Source: an uncultured Anaerovibrio sp. (GTDB lineage Bacteria > Bacillota > Negativicutes > Selenomonadales > Selenomonadaceae). From it: DNA of 64,000 nt. Position 1 is the first letter of the stretch. The number at the start of each line of letters is the position of its first letter. Positions 24,451 to 33,601 of this stretch are shown piece by piece. Both the position numbers and the translations under genes were made by a program. The notes below the pieces were generated by a model that was not told the origin of the DNA, searched no databases, and saw nothing but the letters and a program-made list of their open reading frames with translations. The stretch is taken from NCBI GenBank assembly GCA_902786545.1, contig CADACU010000002.1, positions 25,865 to 89,864 of the forward strand. Direction: 5' to 3'.

Positions 24451-25221
24451 ATGAGGGATTATTTAGCGGAAATTGTGGAGAAAAAGCGGGATATTGTGGA
24501 GGCCGCCAGACAGCAGCTTCCCTTGGCGGAGCTAAAGAAACAGGTAAAAATGGGCAGCTTCGCCATGAGCATGAAATTTCAGGAAAAGCCTTGGAATTTA
24601 ATTGCAGAGTGCAAACTGCAATCCCCTGCCAAGGGGCGGTTTAAACATAATTACACGGTAGCACAGCTGGCCAGGCTGTATGAGGAGAACGGGGCCAGCA
24701 TGCTGTCTGTCCACACGGATCCCCATTTTTTAGGAAAGAATGAGGATTTGGTGGAGGTAAGGGAATTGGTGGATATACCGATTCTCCGAAAGGACTTTAT
24801 CATTGATGAATATCAGATTTATGAGGCCAGAATGTTGGGGGCAGATGCAGTTTTGCTGATAGCCCGTATTTTGGAGCCGGACCAGCTGAAGCAATATTTG
24901 TATACAGCCTGGAAGCTGGGGATGGATGCCCTGATAGAGGTACACGATCAACGGGATATGGAAATAGCCCTCAGTACCCCGGCCCGGTTTATTGGCATAA
25001 ATAACCGTAATTTACAGCTGTTTAAAACTACTATTGATAACACGCTGGCGCTGTTGCCTTACGCGGATCGAAAGCGTACTTTGATTAGCGAAAGTGGCAT
25101 ACATACCATGGAGGAAGTAAGGCTTTTGCATGATGCCGGCTTGGATGGAATTTTGGTAGGAGAAGGGCTTTCCACCGCCGAGGATGTGGAAAGACAGACC
25201 AGGGAATTTGCTTTAATGTAA
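24451..25221 (+). CDS. trpC: Indole-3-glycerol-phosphate synthase
   Basis: TrpC closes the indole ring. The 256-residue barrel starts MRDYLAEIVEKKRDIVEAAR. The usual IAEIKRASPSKG motif appears as LIAECKLQSPAKGRF, keeping the catalytic Lys and the SPxKG core. Other landmarks are SVHTDPHFLG, ILRKDFIIDEYQIYEARMLGAD (shown in two parts, ILRKDFIIDEYQ and YEARMLGAD), INNRNLQLF and LISESGIHT. It lies six bases after trpF. Confidence 0.94.
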   Translation: MRDYLAEIVEKKRDIVEAARQQLPLAELKKQVKMGSFAMSMKFQEKPWNLIAECKLQSPAKGRFKHNYTVAQLARLYEENGASMLSVHTDPHFLGKNEDLVEVRELVDIPILRKDFIIDEYQIYEARMLGADAVLLIARILEPDQLKQYLYTAWKLGMDALIEVHDQRDMEIALSTPARFIGINNRNLQLFKTTIDNTLALLPYADRKRTLISESGIHTMEEVRLLHDAGLDGILVGEGLSTAEDVERQTREFALM

Positions 25222-25244
25222 GATGGAATAGGGAGGAATAAAAT

Positions 25245-26429
25245 ATGTCAAAGGGAAGATTTGGAAAATATGGTGGACAGTATGTGCCGGAAATCGTTAT
25301 GCCGGTTTTGACTGAGTTGGAGGCGGCTTATGAGAAATACCGGGATGACCCGGAATTCTTGGCGGAGCTGCGCAAGTATTATGTGGAATACGCTGGCCGG
25401 CCAACCCTGTTATATTACGCAGAAAATCTTACCAAGCATTACGGCGGGGCCAAGATATATCTGAAACGGGAGGATTTGCTGCACACCGGTGCCCACAAGA
25501 TTAACAATGCTTTGGGACAGGTGCTGCTGGCCAAGCGGATGGGTAAAAAGCGGATTATTGCCGAAACCGGGGCTGGTCAGCATGGTGTGGCTACAGCCAC
25601 GGTGGCCGCACTCTTTGGGATGGAGTGCAAGGTGTTTATGGGAGCTGTGGACATTGAACGGCAGAAGCTGAATGTATTTAAGATGAAGCTGCTGGGGACC
25701 GAGGTGGTGCCGGTAACTACCGGGACTTCCACCTTAAAGGATGCCACCAGTGAGGCTATCCGATATTGGGCGGCCCATATCGAGGACACCCATTACATCA
25801 TCGGTTCAGCCGTGGGTCCACATCCGTATCCAACTATGGTACGGGATTTCCAGTCGGTTATTGGCAAGGAAATCCGGGAGCAGATCAAAGAAGAAACCGG
25901 TGGTCGCCTGGACTATCTCATTGCCTGTGTTGGCGGTGGCTCCAATGCCATTGGCACCTTCCATGAGTTTGCCAATGACAGCGATGTTAAAAAGTTTGGT
26001 GTAGAAGCAGCGGGCCGTGGCCCGGCTGTGGGGGACAATGCCCAGACCTTGTCCAATCCAGCCAGTCGTCCCGGGGTACTCCACGGAGCATACAGCTATT
26101 TGGCCCAGGATGATGATGGTCAGGTTATTGAAGTATATTCCATTTCCGCCGGACTGGATTATCCGGGGGTTGGACCGGAACACGCTATGTTCCATGAACA
26201 GGGGATTGTTAAATATGTTGGTATAAATGATATGGAGGCTTTGGAGGCTTTCCAGCTATTGTCCCGGGAGGAGGGCATAATTCCGGCAGTGGAGAGCTCC
26301 CATGCTCTGGCATATCTGGAAAAGCTTATGCCGAATACCAAGCCGGATGAGGTGGTTGTAGTAACCCTGTCGGGCCGTGGGGATAAGGATGTTCAGCAGG
26401 TGGCAAAGGCATTAGGAGAGGAGCTTTGA
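25245..26429 (+). CDS. trpB: Tryptophan synthase beta chain
   Basis: TrpB makes tryptophan from indole and serine using PLP. The 394-residue protein has [17 protein letters not shown], the PLP Lys in [26 protein letters not shown], the phosphate-binding [12 protein letters not shown] and [19 protein letters not shown] at 25231-25236 lies eight bases before the ATG. It belongs to the main TrpB1 family that works with the TrpA encoded next. Confidence 0.97.
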   Translation: MSKGRFGKYGGQYVPEIVMPVLTELEAAYEKYRDDPEFLAELRKYYVEYAGRPTLLYYAENLTKHYGGAKIYLKREDLLHTGAHKINNALGQVLLAKRMGKKRIIAETGAGQHGVATATVAALFGMECKVFMGAVDIERQKLNVFKMKLLGTEVVPVTTGTSTLKDATSEAIRYWAAHIEDTHYIIGSAVGPHPYPTMVRDFQSVIGKEIREQIKEETGGRLDYLIACVGGGSNAIGTFHEFANDSDVKKFGVEAAGRGPAVGDNAQTLSNPASRPGVLHGAYSYLAQDDDGQVIEVYSISAGLDYPGVGPEHAMFHEQGIVKYVGINDMEALEAFQLLSREEGIIPAVESSHALAYLEKLMPNTKPDEVVVVTLSGRGDKDVQQVAKALGEEL

Positions 26430-26431
26430 TT

Positions 26432-27223
26432 ATGAGTCGTTTACAGGATAAATTTAACGAGCTGAAGGCTGCAAATAAAAAGGGCCTGGTAATATATCTT
26501 ACCGCCGGAATTCCGGATATGGAGGGAACTCTGGCTGCGGTAAAAATGGCTGAACAGGCCGGTGCGGACATTATTGAGCTGGGAATCCCGTTTTCTGACC
26601 CTATGGCAGATGGTCCCATCATTCAGTCCGCGTCCTATCAGGCCATAAAAAAGGGAATGACTCTACCAAAGGTATTGGAGCTGGTCAAGGAAATCCGTAA
26701 ATTTTCCCAAATTCCAATTCTGGGAATGGGGTATATCAACAATATGCTGAATTATGGCTTTGACAAGCTGACCGTTGATGCCAAGGCCGCCGGAATGGAT
26801 GGCTTTATTATTCCTGATGTGCCCCATGAGGAGTCCGGCGATATGAAGCAGGCCTGCAAGGCGCAGGGACTGCATCTGGTGGAATTTGTCACCCCGGGCA
26901 CTACTGATGCCCGGATTGGGGAAACCTGCACCACCGCCGACGGATTCATATACTGTGTATCGGTAAATGGAGTAACCGGTGTGCGGAAGATCGACTACGG
27001 TCCTATCAACAATGTCATAGAGCATGTGAAGAAGCAGACCAATACACCGTGTGCCGTGGGCTTTGGTATTGGTTCCCCGGAAGCAGCCGTGGAGGCTGCG
27101 GCCAAGGCAGATGCCGTTATTGTGGGATCGGCCGTGGTAAAGTTGATTTTGGAGGATAAACAAGCTGAGGCGGCTGAGCTGATTGGCCGTATCCGTCAGG
27201 CATTGGATAAGAAGGTGAGCTAA
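26432..27223 (+). CDS. trpA: Tryptophan synthase alpha chain
   Basis: TrpA releases indole from indole-3-glycerol phosphate and channels it to TrpB. The protein has 263 residues with LVIYLTAGIPD, IIELGIPFSDPMADGPIIQ (catalytic Glu), GMDGFIIPDVPHEE (catalytic Asp) and GFGIGSPEAA. I use ATG 26432, with AGGAG at 26417-26421. The TTG at 26426 overlaps the trpB stop and is less likely. Confidence 0.96.
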   Translation: MSRLQDKFNELKAANKKGLVIYLTAGIPDMEGTLAAVKMAEQAGADIIELGIPFSDPMADGPIIQSASYQAIKKGMTLPKVLELVKEIRKFSQIPILGMGYINNMLNYGFDKLTVDAKAAGMDGFIIPDVPHEESGDMKQACKAQGLHLVEFVTPGTTDARIGETCTTADGFIYCVSVNGVTGVRKIDYGPINNVIEHVKKQTNTPCAVGFGIGSPEAAVEAAAKADAVIVGSAVVKLILEDKQAEAAELIGRIRQALDKKVS

Positions 27224-28720
27224 ATGAATCTGACACCATCGTTGGAAGAGTTTAAGGAATTAAGCAAAAAGGCCAATCTGGTAGCACTTAGTATGCCGGT
27301 TTCCACTGACCTTGATACCCCGGTATCTATCTTTTACAAGCTGGTGGGCAATGAAAAGGGCTTTTTGTTGGAGTCGGCGGATGCTCATCAGAATTTTGGC
27401 CGGTTTTCCTTTATTGGAGCGGAGCCGTTTATCACTCTGCAGGTTTATCCAAAACGGCTGATGATTCAGGAAGAGGACAAAATGAAGGCGGTGGATGGCG
27501 ATCCAGTGACGGCCATCAACAAGTATATGCAAGGCCTGAAAAGTGCCATTGGCAATCAGGAGCTTCCCTTGGCCAATGGTGGTGCGGTGGGGTATTTTAA
27601 CTATGAGATTTCCGCCGTATTTGACCGGGTCCGGAATGCACCGGTGGATGACGAGGATATGCTGGGCCAGTTTATGATATGCCGGGTCCTGATGGCCTTT
27701 GACCAGCAGAAAAATGTTTCCCAGCTGATATATTTGGCCAGTGTCAAGGAGGACCAATCGGCGGAGGAAGTCTACGAAAATGCAGTAAACAAAATGCAGG
27801 AACTGGCGGAAAAGCTCTATCAGCCGATAAAGACCAGCGAAGGCAAGACTACTGCCCGAAAGGAAAAGGTGGATTTTCTGAAAAAATACGGCAAGATGCC
27901 GGAGTCCTTTGCCAAAATCATTGAAAAGTGCAAGGAGTACATTATTGCCGGAGATATTTTTCAGGTGGTGCCATCCTGCCAGTTTAGGGAAAAGCTCACA
28001 AAACCAGCTTTTCATTTCTATCGGCGGCTAAGGCAGGTAAATCCGTCCCCATATATGTTTTATCTGAATTTCGGCAAAAAGAAATTTGTGGCCGCTTCTC
28101 CGGAAATGCTGGTCAAGGTGGCCGGCCAATATGTTTATACCTATCCGATTGCCGGTACCCGCCGGCGGGGCGCCACGGAGGCTGAGGACAAGGAGCTGGC
28201 GGTGGAATTGAAAGCGGATATAAAGGAGTGCGCCGAACATTCCATGCTGGTGGATTTGGCCCGTAACGATATTGGCCGTATCAGTGAACCGGGCTCAGTG
28301 GTGGTGACCAAGCTGCGGGAGGTGGAACGGTTTTCCCATGTGATGCATATGGTATCTGAGGTAATGGGCACATTAAAAACGGGAATTACTCCTATGGAGG
28401 TCTTGAAGGGCTGTTTTCCAGCCGGAACGGTAAGTGGGGCTCCCAAGCTTCGGGCCATGGAAATCATCCGGGAGCTGGAGCCGGTGCAACGGGGCGCTTA
28501 TTCCGGTACTGTTGGTTATATGGATTTTTGCGGCAATATGGATATGTGTATTACACTGAGGACTATGATAATAGACGGTGACAATGCCTTTATCCAGTCC
28601 GGAGCCGGCATCGTGTATGATTCCAAGGCGGACTTTGAGTACAATGAAATCCTGCAGAAATCCAAGGCGATGTTCAAGGTGGTAGAGGAGGTGGAGAACG
28701 ATGTTGTTACTTTTAGATAA
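27224..28720 (+). CDS. trpE: Anthranilate synthase component I
   Basis: TrpE makes anthranilate from chorismate with ammonia from TrpG. The protein has 498 residues. The N-terminal half carries LLESADAHQNFGRFSFIG, a feedback-type LLESxx motif that binds tryptophan. The chorismate half has GDIFQVVPSCQF, SPYMFYLNFG, YTYPIAGTRRRG, LVDLARNDIGRI and FPAGTVSGAPKLRAMEII. It starts directly after the trpA stop and overlaps trpG by 20 bases. Its place at the end of the operon is unusual. Confidence 0.96.
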   Translation: MNLTPSLEEFKELSKKANLVALSMPVSTDLDTPVSIFYKLVGNEKGFLLESADAHQNFGRFSFIGAEPFITLQVYPKRLMIQEEDKMKAVDGDPVTAINKYMQGLKSAIGNQELPLANGGAVGYFNYEISAVFDRVRNAPVDDEDMLGQFMICRVLMAFDQQKNVSQLIYLASVKEDQSAEEVYENAVNKMQELAEKLYQPIKTSEGKTTARKEKVDFLKKYGKMPESFAKIIEKCKEYIIAGDIFQVVPSCQFREKLTKPAFHFYRRLRQVNPSPYMFYLNFGKKKFVAASPEMLVKVAGQYVYTYPIAGTRRRGATEAEDKELAVELKADIKECAEHSMLVDLARNDIGRISEPGSVVVTKLREVERFSHVMHMVSEVMGTLKTGITPMEVLKGCFPAGTVSGAPKLRAMEIIRELEPVQRGAYSGTVGYMDFCGNMDMCITLRTMIIDGDNAFIQSGAGIVYDSKADFEYNEILQKSKAMFKVVEEVENDVVTFR

Positions 28721-29270
28721 TTATGACTCCTTTACTTACAATGTGTATCAGCTGCTGTGTGAATTAGGGGCCGAGGTGGAGGTAATCCGCAATGACCAGA
28801 TAACCGTGGCGGAAGTGGAAGCCAAAGGCTATGAAGGCATCGTGATTTCCCCCGGCCCGGGGGTGCCGGCTGATGCCGGTATTGCTGAGGAGCTTATCCG
28901 TTCATTGAAGGGCAAGGTACCCATTCTGGGCATTTGTCTGGGACATCAGGCCATTGGTGAAGTGTTTGGCGGTCAGGTGGTTGGCGCCGGTGAAATAGTT
29001 CATGGCAAAACCTCACCCATGAGTCATAATGGTAAGGGAATATATGAAGGCTTACCGCACACCGTAGAGGTGGGGCGGTACCATTCCCTGATTGTAGATC
29101 GGGACACCCTGCCGGATTGTTTGGAGGTTACCGCCCAACTGGCGGATGGGATGATTATGGGGCTGCAACACAAGGAATATCCTATTGCCGGTATGCAGTT
29201 CCACCCAGAATCCATTCTCACCCCGCTGGGGAAGGAAATGGTGAAAAATTTTCTCCAAAAATACATTTGA
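28701..29270 (+). CDS. trpG: Anthranilate synthase component II (glutamine amidotransferase)
   Basis: TrpG supplies ammonia from glutamine to TrpE. The protein has 189 residues with LLLDNYDSFTYNVYQLL, ISPGPGVPADAGI, the catalytic Cys in LGICLGHQAIGEVF, and the His-Glu pair in GMQFHPESILTPLG. It is the amidotransferase alone; the TrpD fusion found in some bacteria is absent. The same subunit may also serve PabB, as in Bacillus. The operon ends here with a terminator. Confidence 0.95.
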   Translation: MLLLLDNYDSFTYNVYQLLCELGAEVEVIRNDQITVAEVEAKGYEGIVISPGPGVPADAGIAEELIRSLKGKVPILGICLGHQAIGEVFGGQVVGAGEIVHGKTSPMSHNGKGIYEGLPHTVEVGRYHSLIVDRDTLPDCLEVTAQLADGMIMGLQHKEYPIAGMQFHPESILTPLGKEMVKNFLQKYI

Positions 29271-29301
29271 AAATTATCAGAATAAAATATTCCCTACGAA
29301 A

Positions 29302-29337
29302 AAATGACCGTTGTTATCTCCCTCAACGGTCATTTAT
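29302..29337 (+). terminator. Terminator of the trp operon
   Basis: AAATGACCGTTG pairs perfectly with CAACGGTCATTT. The following T tract is weak (ATTATGCTT). The next 140 bases are AT-rich and hold no gene. Confidence 0.75.
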
Positions 29338-29479
29338 TATGCTTAAATAAAAATACTAATAATATAAAGGATAAAGCGGAATAATATAGAATAAATTAAG
29401 TAAAATGGATAATGATGCTGTAAAGTTTTACATTGATATAAAATACATAATTTGATAATAAATAATTTAATAATATGTA

Positions 29480-29508
29480 TTGGAATAATATTTATTTTTT
29501 GATATAGT
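29480..29508 (+). promoter_or_regulatory. Promoter of hicAB
   Basis: TTGGAA (29480-29485) and TATAGT (29503-29508) are 17 bases apart, 19 bases before the hicA start, giving a very short leader. Confidence 0.65.
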
Positions 29509-29527
29509 GTTAGAAGGATAGAATGAT

Positions 29528-29716
29528 ATGACGCCTAAAGAAATGGAGAGAAAATTAAAGCAGGATGGCTGGTATCTGGATAGTGTGGCAGGATCACACC
29601 ACCATTATAAGCATCCAACGAAGCAAGGCAAAGTAACGATACCGTTTCATTCAAAGCCCAAAGATTTAAATTCAAGGCTGGTAAAAGCTATTCTTAAGCA
29701 AGCAGGTTTAATGTAA
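29528..29716 (+). CDS. hicA: HicA-family mRNA interferase toxin
   Basis: This 62-residue basic protein has the HicA double-stranded-RNA-binding-like fold: MTPKEMERKLKQDGWYLDSV, the catalytic His context GSHHHYKHP, and GKVTIPFHSKPKDLNSRLVKAILKQAG. HicA cleaves mRNA when free of antitoxin. It overlaps the following frame by one base (TAATG) and is followed by hicB, the usual order. The locus has its own promoter and terminator. Confidence 0.93.
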   Translation: MTPKEMERKLKQDGWYLDSVAGSHHHYKHPTKQGKVTIPFHSKPKDLNSRLVKAILKQAGLM

Positions 29717-29733
29717 TGAGAGGAAGATATAGT

Positions 29734-30162
29734 ATGCTTAGTGTTTATCCTGCAATTTTTTATAAAGAACCGTCTGGTGGATATTCTGTTGTATTTCCGG
29801 ATCTTAATCATTTAGCGACCTGTGGGGACGATATGCAGGAAGCGATGGAGATGGCAGTAGATTGTTTGGCGGGGTATTTGTTTATTGAAAAGATTGATGG
29901 CAACGAATTTCCAACGGCTACTCCTATAAGCCAGGTTGATCCATATTGTGAAGATGATACAGAAGAAGAAAGGCAGGTAGAGCGTTTTGTTAATCTGATA
30001 TCTGTGGATGTGGAAGTTTATGCTAAAAAACATTTTTATAAATCAGTAAAAAGAACTGTTTCAATTCCCCAGTGGCTTAATAATCGTGCTATGGCGAAAA
30101 AAATCAATTTTTCAAAGGTTATGAAAAATGCACTACTGAGGGAATTGGAAATAGCCCAATAA
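29734..30162 (+). CDS. hicB: HicB-family antitoxin
   Basis: HicB neutralises HicA and represses the operon. The N-terminal part, LSVYPAIFYKEPSGGYSVVFPDL, given as YPAIFYKEPSGGYSVVFPDL, with HLATCGDDMQEAMEMA, is the partial RNase H fold. The C-terminal SIPQWLNNRAMAKKINFSKV and the following MKNAL look like a DNA-binding ribbon-helix-helix. I use ATG 29734, with AGAGGAAG at 29719-29726, for 142 residues. ATG 29716 adds six residues and overlaps the hicA stop. Confidence 0.9.
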   Translation: MLSVYPAIFYKEPSGGYSVVFPDLNHLATCGDDMQEAMEMAVDCLAGYLFIEKIDGNEFPTATPISQVDPYCEDDTEEERQVERFVNLISVDVEVYAKKHFYKSVKRTVSIPQWLNNRAMAKKINFSKVMKNALLRELEIAQ

Positions 30163-30196
30163 AATATTTGTTGATAAAAAGTAACGATATTATAAA

Positions 30197-30226
30197 AAAC
30201 GCGACTGCAATGCAGTCGCGTTTTGT
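30197..30226. terminator. Bidirectional terminator between hicB and the AI-2E permease gene
   Basis: AAAACGCGACTGCA and TGCAGTCGCGTTTT form a perfect 28-base palindrome, with A and T runs on both sides. The two genes converge here. Confidence 0.9.
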
Positions 30227-31257
30227 TATTCAGCAATTTCCGGCTTATCGGTTTGTTCCTTTAATGCCTGTTCACTGTGGTAGATATCCTCAATTAGGTG
30301 TTTTACCACTACAATGCAGGGAACGGCTAAAAACATCCCTGCCGGGCCCAGCACCTCGCCACCGAATACCACGCCTAAAATAACCGTGAGGGGATGCAGA
30401 TGGAGAGATTTGCCGACAATGCCCGGATAAACCACATTGTGGTTTATCTGGGTCATAATCAGGTAGAAGCAGGCGGTCTGGATGATTAAAAATGGTGCAT
30501 CAGTGGCTGTCAGCATAATACCGAATATAGAGGCGATGGTTGGTCCCAGTACCGGAACAAATTCGCATATTCCCGATACTACCGCAAAAACGGAGGCATA
30601 TTTTATGCCCATAATGGAAAAATAGGCATAAACAACAATACCGGTTACACAGCACATCAGCAGCTGACTGCGGACATAAATTTGTAGAGAATTGAGTATG
30701 GAATTGAACAAGGTGAATATCCGGATTTTATCCTTCCGGGGAAACAGGGACGCCAAAAAATTCTTTACCGTCAGGCCGTCCTTTAACAGATAAAAGGTTA
30801 CAAAAATGATGATAACAAAGTCAATGATTTTGTTAAAGGTGGATACAATGATGGATATGGATTTCCTTAAAATATTGGAGCCAATGGAGGCAATTTCTCC
30901 CCAGACATCATCCAGTCCCTGGTTAATGGAGGGGAAATCCTGAATAATATGCATCTGCTGCAGATTTGTGGCCAAGGCTGGCAGCTCCCGAATAAAGCTG
31001 GAGACGGTTGGTACGAAGGAAACTGAAACTATGGATGCAACACCCAAAAGAAGCAGCAGGAATATGCCCAGTACCAGTCCGGCGGCCAGTCCCCGGGGGA
31101 GCTTTTTGGCCAGCTTGTCTACAATGGAGCACAAAAGCAGCTGGATGAGCAGGGAAATGAAAAAGATAAAGGCAAATGCCGGAAAAAACCAAAAGGCCGA
31201 TAATAGGACAATAAAGGTAACAGCCAATATAATTGAAGTTTGTCGCTGGGCAAACAT
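30226..31257 (-). CDS. AI-2E family permease
   Basis: This 343-residue integral membrane protein belongs to the AI-2E/YhhQ-like permease family (Pfam AI-2E_transport). It has two N-terminal helices (IILAVTFIVLLSAFWFF and FAFIFFISLLIQLLL), then LAAGLVLGIFLLLLLGVASI, a soluble segment, and a C-terminal bundle with FVPVLGPTIASIFGIML and the family hallmark LHLHPLTVILGVVFGGEVLGP, seen here in part as LHLHPLTVILGVVFGGEVLG. Members export AI-2, sodium, indole-like or other compounds; the substrate cannot be read from the sequence. AGGAGG lies six bases before the ATG on the minus strand. Confidence 0.9.
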   Translation of the reverse strand: MFAQRQTSIILAVTFIVLLSAFWFFPAFAFIFFISLLIQLLLCSIVDKLAKKLPRGLAAGLVLGIFLLLLLGVASIVSVSFVPTVSSFIRELPALATNLQQMHIIQDFPSINQGLDDVWGEIASIGSNILRKSISIIVSTFNKIIDFVIIIFVTFYLLKDGLTVKNFLASLFPRKDKIRIFTLFNSILNSLQIYVRSQLLMCCVTGIVVYAYFSIMGIKYASVFAVVSGICEFVPVLGPTIASIFGIMLTATDAPFLIIQTACFYLIMTQINHNVVYPGIVGKSLHLHPLTVILGVVFGGEVLGPAGMFLAVPCIVVVKHLIEDIYHSEQALKEQTDKPEIAE

Positions 31258-31406
31258 TGAATACCTCCTAAATAGTGTGAAACGGTTAAATCGCTAATAC
31301 AACTAATTGTAACATTATTTATCACTCATAGCCATACATTCAGCCATAAAATGAAATAAGGTCCATCCCGAAGGGCATTACTTATTGGTCAGGGAACGGT
31401 TGCCTG

Positions 31407-31435
31407 TTGCCGGGTTTAGTTATATCATATATATT
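31407..31435 (+). promoter_or_regulatory. Promoter of the M29 aminopeptidase gene
   Basis: TTGCCG (31407-31412) and TATATT (31430-31435) have a 17-base spacer. The 130 bases before it hold a copy of CATCCCGAAGGGCAT that also occurs near 14091. Confidence 0.5.
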
Positions 31436-31471
31436 GTTTAGCAAAATAATAACATAATGAAGGAGAATAGT

Positions 31472-32707
31472 ATGGAACAGCTTTTAAATAAATATGCAAA
31501 ACTGGTGGTTTATACAGGTGTAAATATTCAGCCGGGACAGCTGCTGGTGATAAATGCCCCAATAGAGTGTGCTGACTTTGCCCGTCGGGTAGCCAAGTTT
31601 GGCTTTGAAGCCGGCTGCAAGGATGTAAAAATCAATTGGAGCGATGAAAAGTTTGCCAAAATTCGCTATGATGGGGCGGCGGCAGAGATTTTTGATGAGT
31701 TTCCCCAGTGGCGCTACGATATGTTTATGGATTTTATGGATAAAGGAGCAGCCATCGTTTCTATTCACGCTTCGGATCCGTCCATTTTCAAGGATGTGGA
31801 GAAGGAGAAGCTGCAGCGGGCACAGATGGCCGCAGGTCAAGCATTGCTGGAATATCGCAAGGCCATTATGAATAATGTGCTGCGTTGGTGTGTGGTGTCC
31901 GTGCCAACACCGGCCTGGGCCACCAAGGTTTTTAGCGAGGCCGGGGATGAACAGGTGGCCGTGGACAAGCTGTGGCAGGCGATTTTTTCGGCAGTGCGGA
32001 TTGACAAGGATAATAATCCGGTGAAGGATTGGGAACAGCATATTGCTTTTATGAAGAAGGCTACGGATTTCCTCAATGGAGAACAGCTGGTGTCCTTGCA
32101 TTATACCAATCGTTTGGGTACCGATTTGACCATAAAATTGCCCAAGGGTCATATTTGGGCCGGGGGAGCGGAAATTGCTGCCGATAAGGTGACCTTCGTA
32201 GCCAATATGCCAACGGAAGAGGTTTATACCCTGCCGGAGCGCAGTGGTGTGGATGGGGTAGTGTATGCCTCCAAACCCCTTATATATCAGGGCAATGTGA
32301 TTGACGGAATACGGCTGGTATTTAAGGAAGGCAAGGTGGTGGAATACAGTGCCTCCAAGGGGGAAGCTGTTTTGAAGCAGCTTTTGGATACCGACGAGGG
32401 GGCCAAGTATTTGGGGGAAGTGGCGCTGGTGCCGTATGATTCACCAATTTCCAACAGCAATATCCTGTTCTATAATACCCTGTTTGATGAAAATGCTGCC
32501 TGTCATCTGGCCTTTGGCAAGGCTTATCCGACTTGTATAGAAGGGGGCGAGGAGATGGACAGCGTGGAGCTGGTAAAAAATGGTGTAAATGACTCGTTGA
32601 TTCATGAGGATTTTATGATTGGCACTGAGGATTTGCAGATTACCGGTACCCGGGCTGATGGCAGTACAATACAGATATTTGAGAATGGCAACTTTGTCGA
32701 GTTCTGA
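31472..32707 (+). CDS. Aminopeptidase, M29 (thermophilic metalloprotease) family
   Basis: The 411-residue protein starts MEQLLNKYAKLVVYTGVNIQPGQ and has the M29 order of motifs: QLLVINAPIECADFAR, MDFMDKGAAIVSIHASDP, GTDLTIKLPKGHIWAGG, ANMPTEEVYTLPERSGVDG and GEVALVPYDSPISNSNILF. It ends with NDSLIHEDFMIGTEDLQITG, which supplies His and Asp metal ligands. M29 enzymes such as AmpS and PepS remove N-terminal residues from peptides in the cytoplasm. ATG 31472 has AAGGAG at 31460-31465. ATG 31457 overlaps that site. Confidence 0.93.
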   Translation: MEQLLNKYAKLVVYTGVNIQPGQLLVINAPIECADFARRVAKFGFEAGCKDVKINWSDEKFAKIRYDGAAAEIFDEFPQWRYDMFMDFMDKGAAIVSIHASDPSIFKDVEKEKLQRAQMAAGQALLEYRKAIMNNVLRWCVVSVPTPAWATKVFSEAGDEQVAVDKLWQAIFSAVRIDKDNNPVKDWEQHIAFMKKATDFLNGEQLVSLHYTNRLGTDLTIKLPKGHIWAGGAEIAADKVTFVANMPTEEVYTLPERSGVDGVVYASKPLIYQGNVIDGIRLVFKEGKVVEYSASKGEAVLKQLLDTDEGAKYLGEVALVPYDSPISNSNILFYNTLFDENAACHLAFGKAYPTCIEGGEEMDSVELVKNGVNDSLIHEDFMIGTEDLQITGTRADGSTIQIFENGNFVEF

Positions 32708-32734
32708 TAAGTAATGAATTTTTTCAATGGGAAG

Positions 32735-32776
32735 AAGAGAATGGTACAGTAATGTGCTATTCTCTTTATTTTTTTA
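32735..32776 (+). terminator. Terminator of the aminopeptidase gene
   Basis: AAGAGAATGG (32735-32744) pairs with CTATTCTCTT (32757-32766), with one G-T pair, followed by a T-rich tract. Confidence 0.85.
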
Positions 32777-32812
32777 TTACAATGAGGATAAATTTGTAAT
32801 TTTTTTTGGATA

Positions 32813-32840
32813 ATTGAATATTATGGTATAAATATTCAAT
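32813..32840 (+). promoter_or_regulatory. Perfect operator-like dyad upstream of azlCD
   Basis: ATTGAATATT and AATATTCAAT are exact 10-base arms around eight bases. TTGGAT (32806-32811) and TATAAA (32827-32832) overlap it with a short 15-base spacer, and TAAAAT lies at 32850. There is no T run, so it is more likely a repressor site than a terminator. Confidence 0.55.
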
Positions 32841-32905
32841 TAAATGTGCTAAAATGTATGCAATTCGATGTTTTATGCTAAAAATTTGCTGGGGGTATGC
32901 AGCTG

Positions 32906-33601
32906 ATGAGTCAGTATTTTAATAAACAGGTTTTTAAAGCCGCCTGGCCGATATGCTTTGGTTATATACCTTTGGGAGTGGCTTGCGGTATATTGGGGCA
33001 GAAGGTAGGTCTGGATGCCTTTTTGATGGCCATGATGTCCATTTTTCTATTTGCCGGCAGTGGTCAGTTTATTGCTTTGGCCATGATCGGGGCGAATACG
33101 GCTATTATTCCTATTATAGTGACTGTTGGTATAGTGAACCTTCGCCATATGTTGTATGGCTTAATTTTAAATCAGTATATTTCCAAAGAAAGCTTTCTTT
33201 ATCGGCTTATTTATGCCCAGGAAATAGTGGATGAAACCTTTGCGGTAAACAGTGTGGAATTTCAAAAAAGTAATTCCCAATGGACGCCGAAAAACGCCTT
33301 CGGTCTGAATTTTGTAGCCCATATGGGCTGGGTACTGGCCACTGTGGCTGGCGTGCTGTTAGGCAGTGCCATTTATATTGATACCGGACTGGTGAGCTAT
33401 GCCCTGATTGCCATGTTTATCGGCCTGTGGTCCTTTCATTTCAAGACCTTCAAGCTGGTGGCTGTAGGGGTATTGGGGGGGATTTTGGCATTGGTGCTTT
33501 CCCTGTGGTTGGATAATATGTTGAATGTGGTGGTGGCTACTATTGTGGCGGCTATCGTTGGTGCAATGGTGGATAACGGGGATGAGGTGGACAAGAAATG
33601 A
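32906..33601 (+). CDS. azlC: AzlC-family branched-chain amino acid exporter, large subunit
   Basis: The protein of about 231 residues is hydrophobic throughout. It has AzlC hallmarks: AAWPICFGYIPLGVACGILG, LFAGSGQFIALAMIG, VNLRHMLYGLILNQYI, and DETFAVNSVEFQ. AzlC and AzlD form a two-component exporter for branched-chain amino acids, which in Bacillus confers azaleucine resistance. ATG 32906 has GGGGGT ten bases upstream; ATG 32897 is nearly on top of that site. azlD overlaps the end by four bases. Confidence 0.9.
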   Translation: MSQYFNKQVFKAAWPICFGYIPLGVACGILGQKVGLDAFLMAMMSIFLFAGSGQFIALAMIGANTAIIPIIVTVGIVNLRHMLYGLILNQYISKESFLYRLIYAQEIVDETFAVNSVEFQKSNSQWTPKNAFGLNFVAHMGWVLATVAGVLLGSAIYIDTGLVSYALIAMFIGLWSFHFKTFKLVAVGVLGGILALVLSLWLDNMLNVVVATIVAAIVGAMVDNGDEVDKK

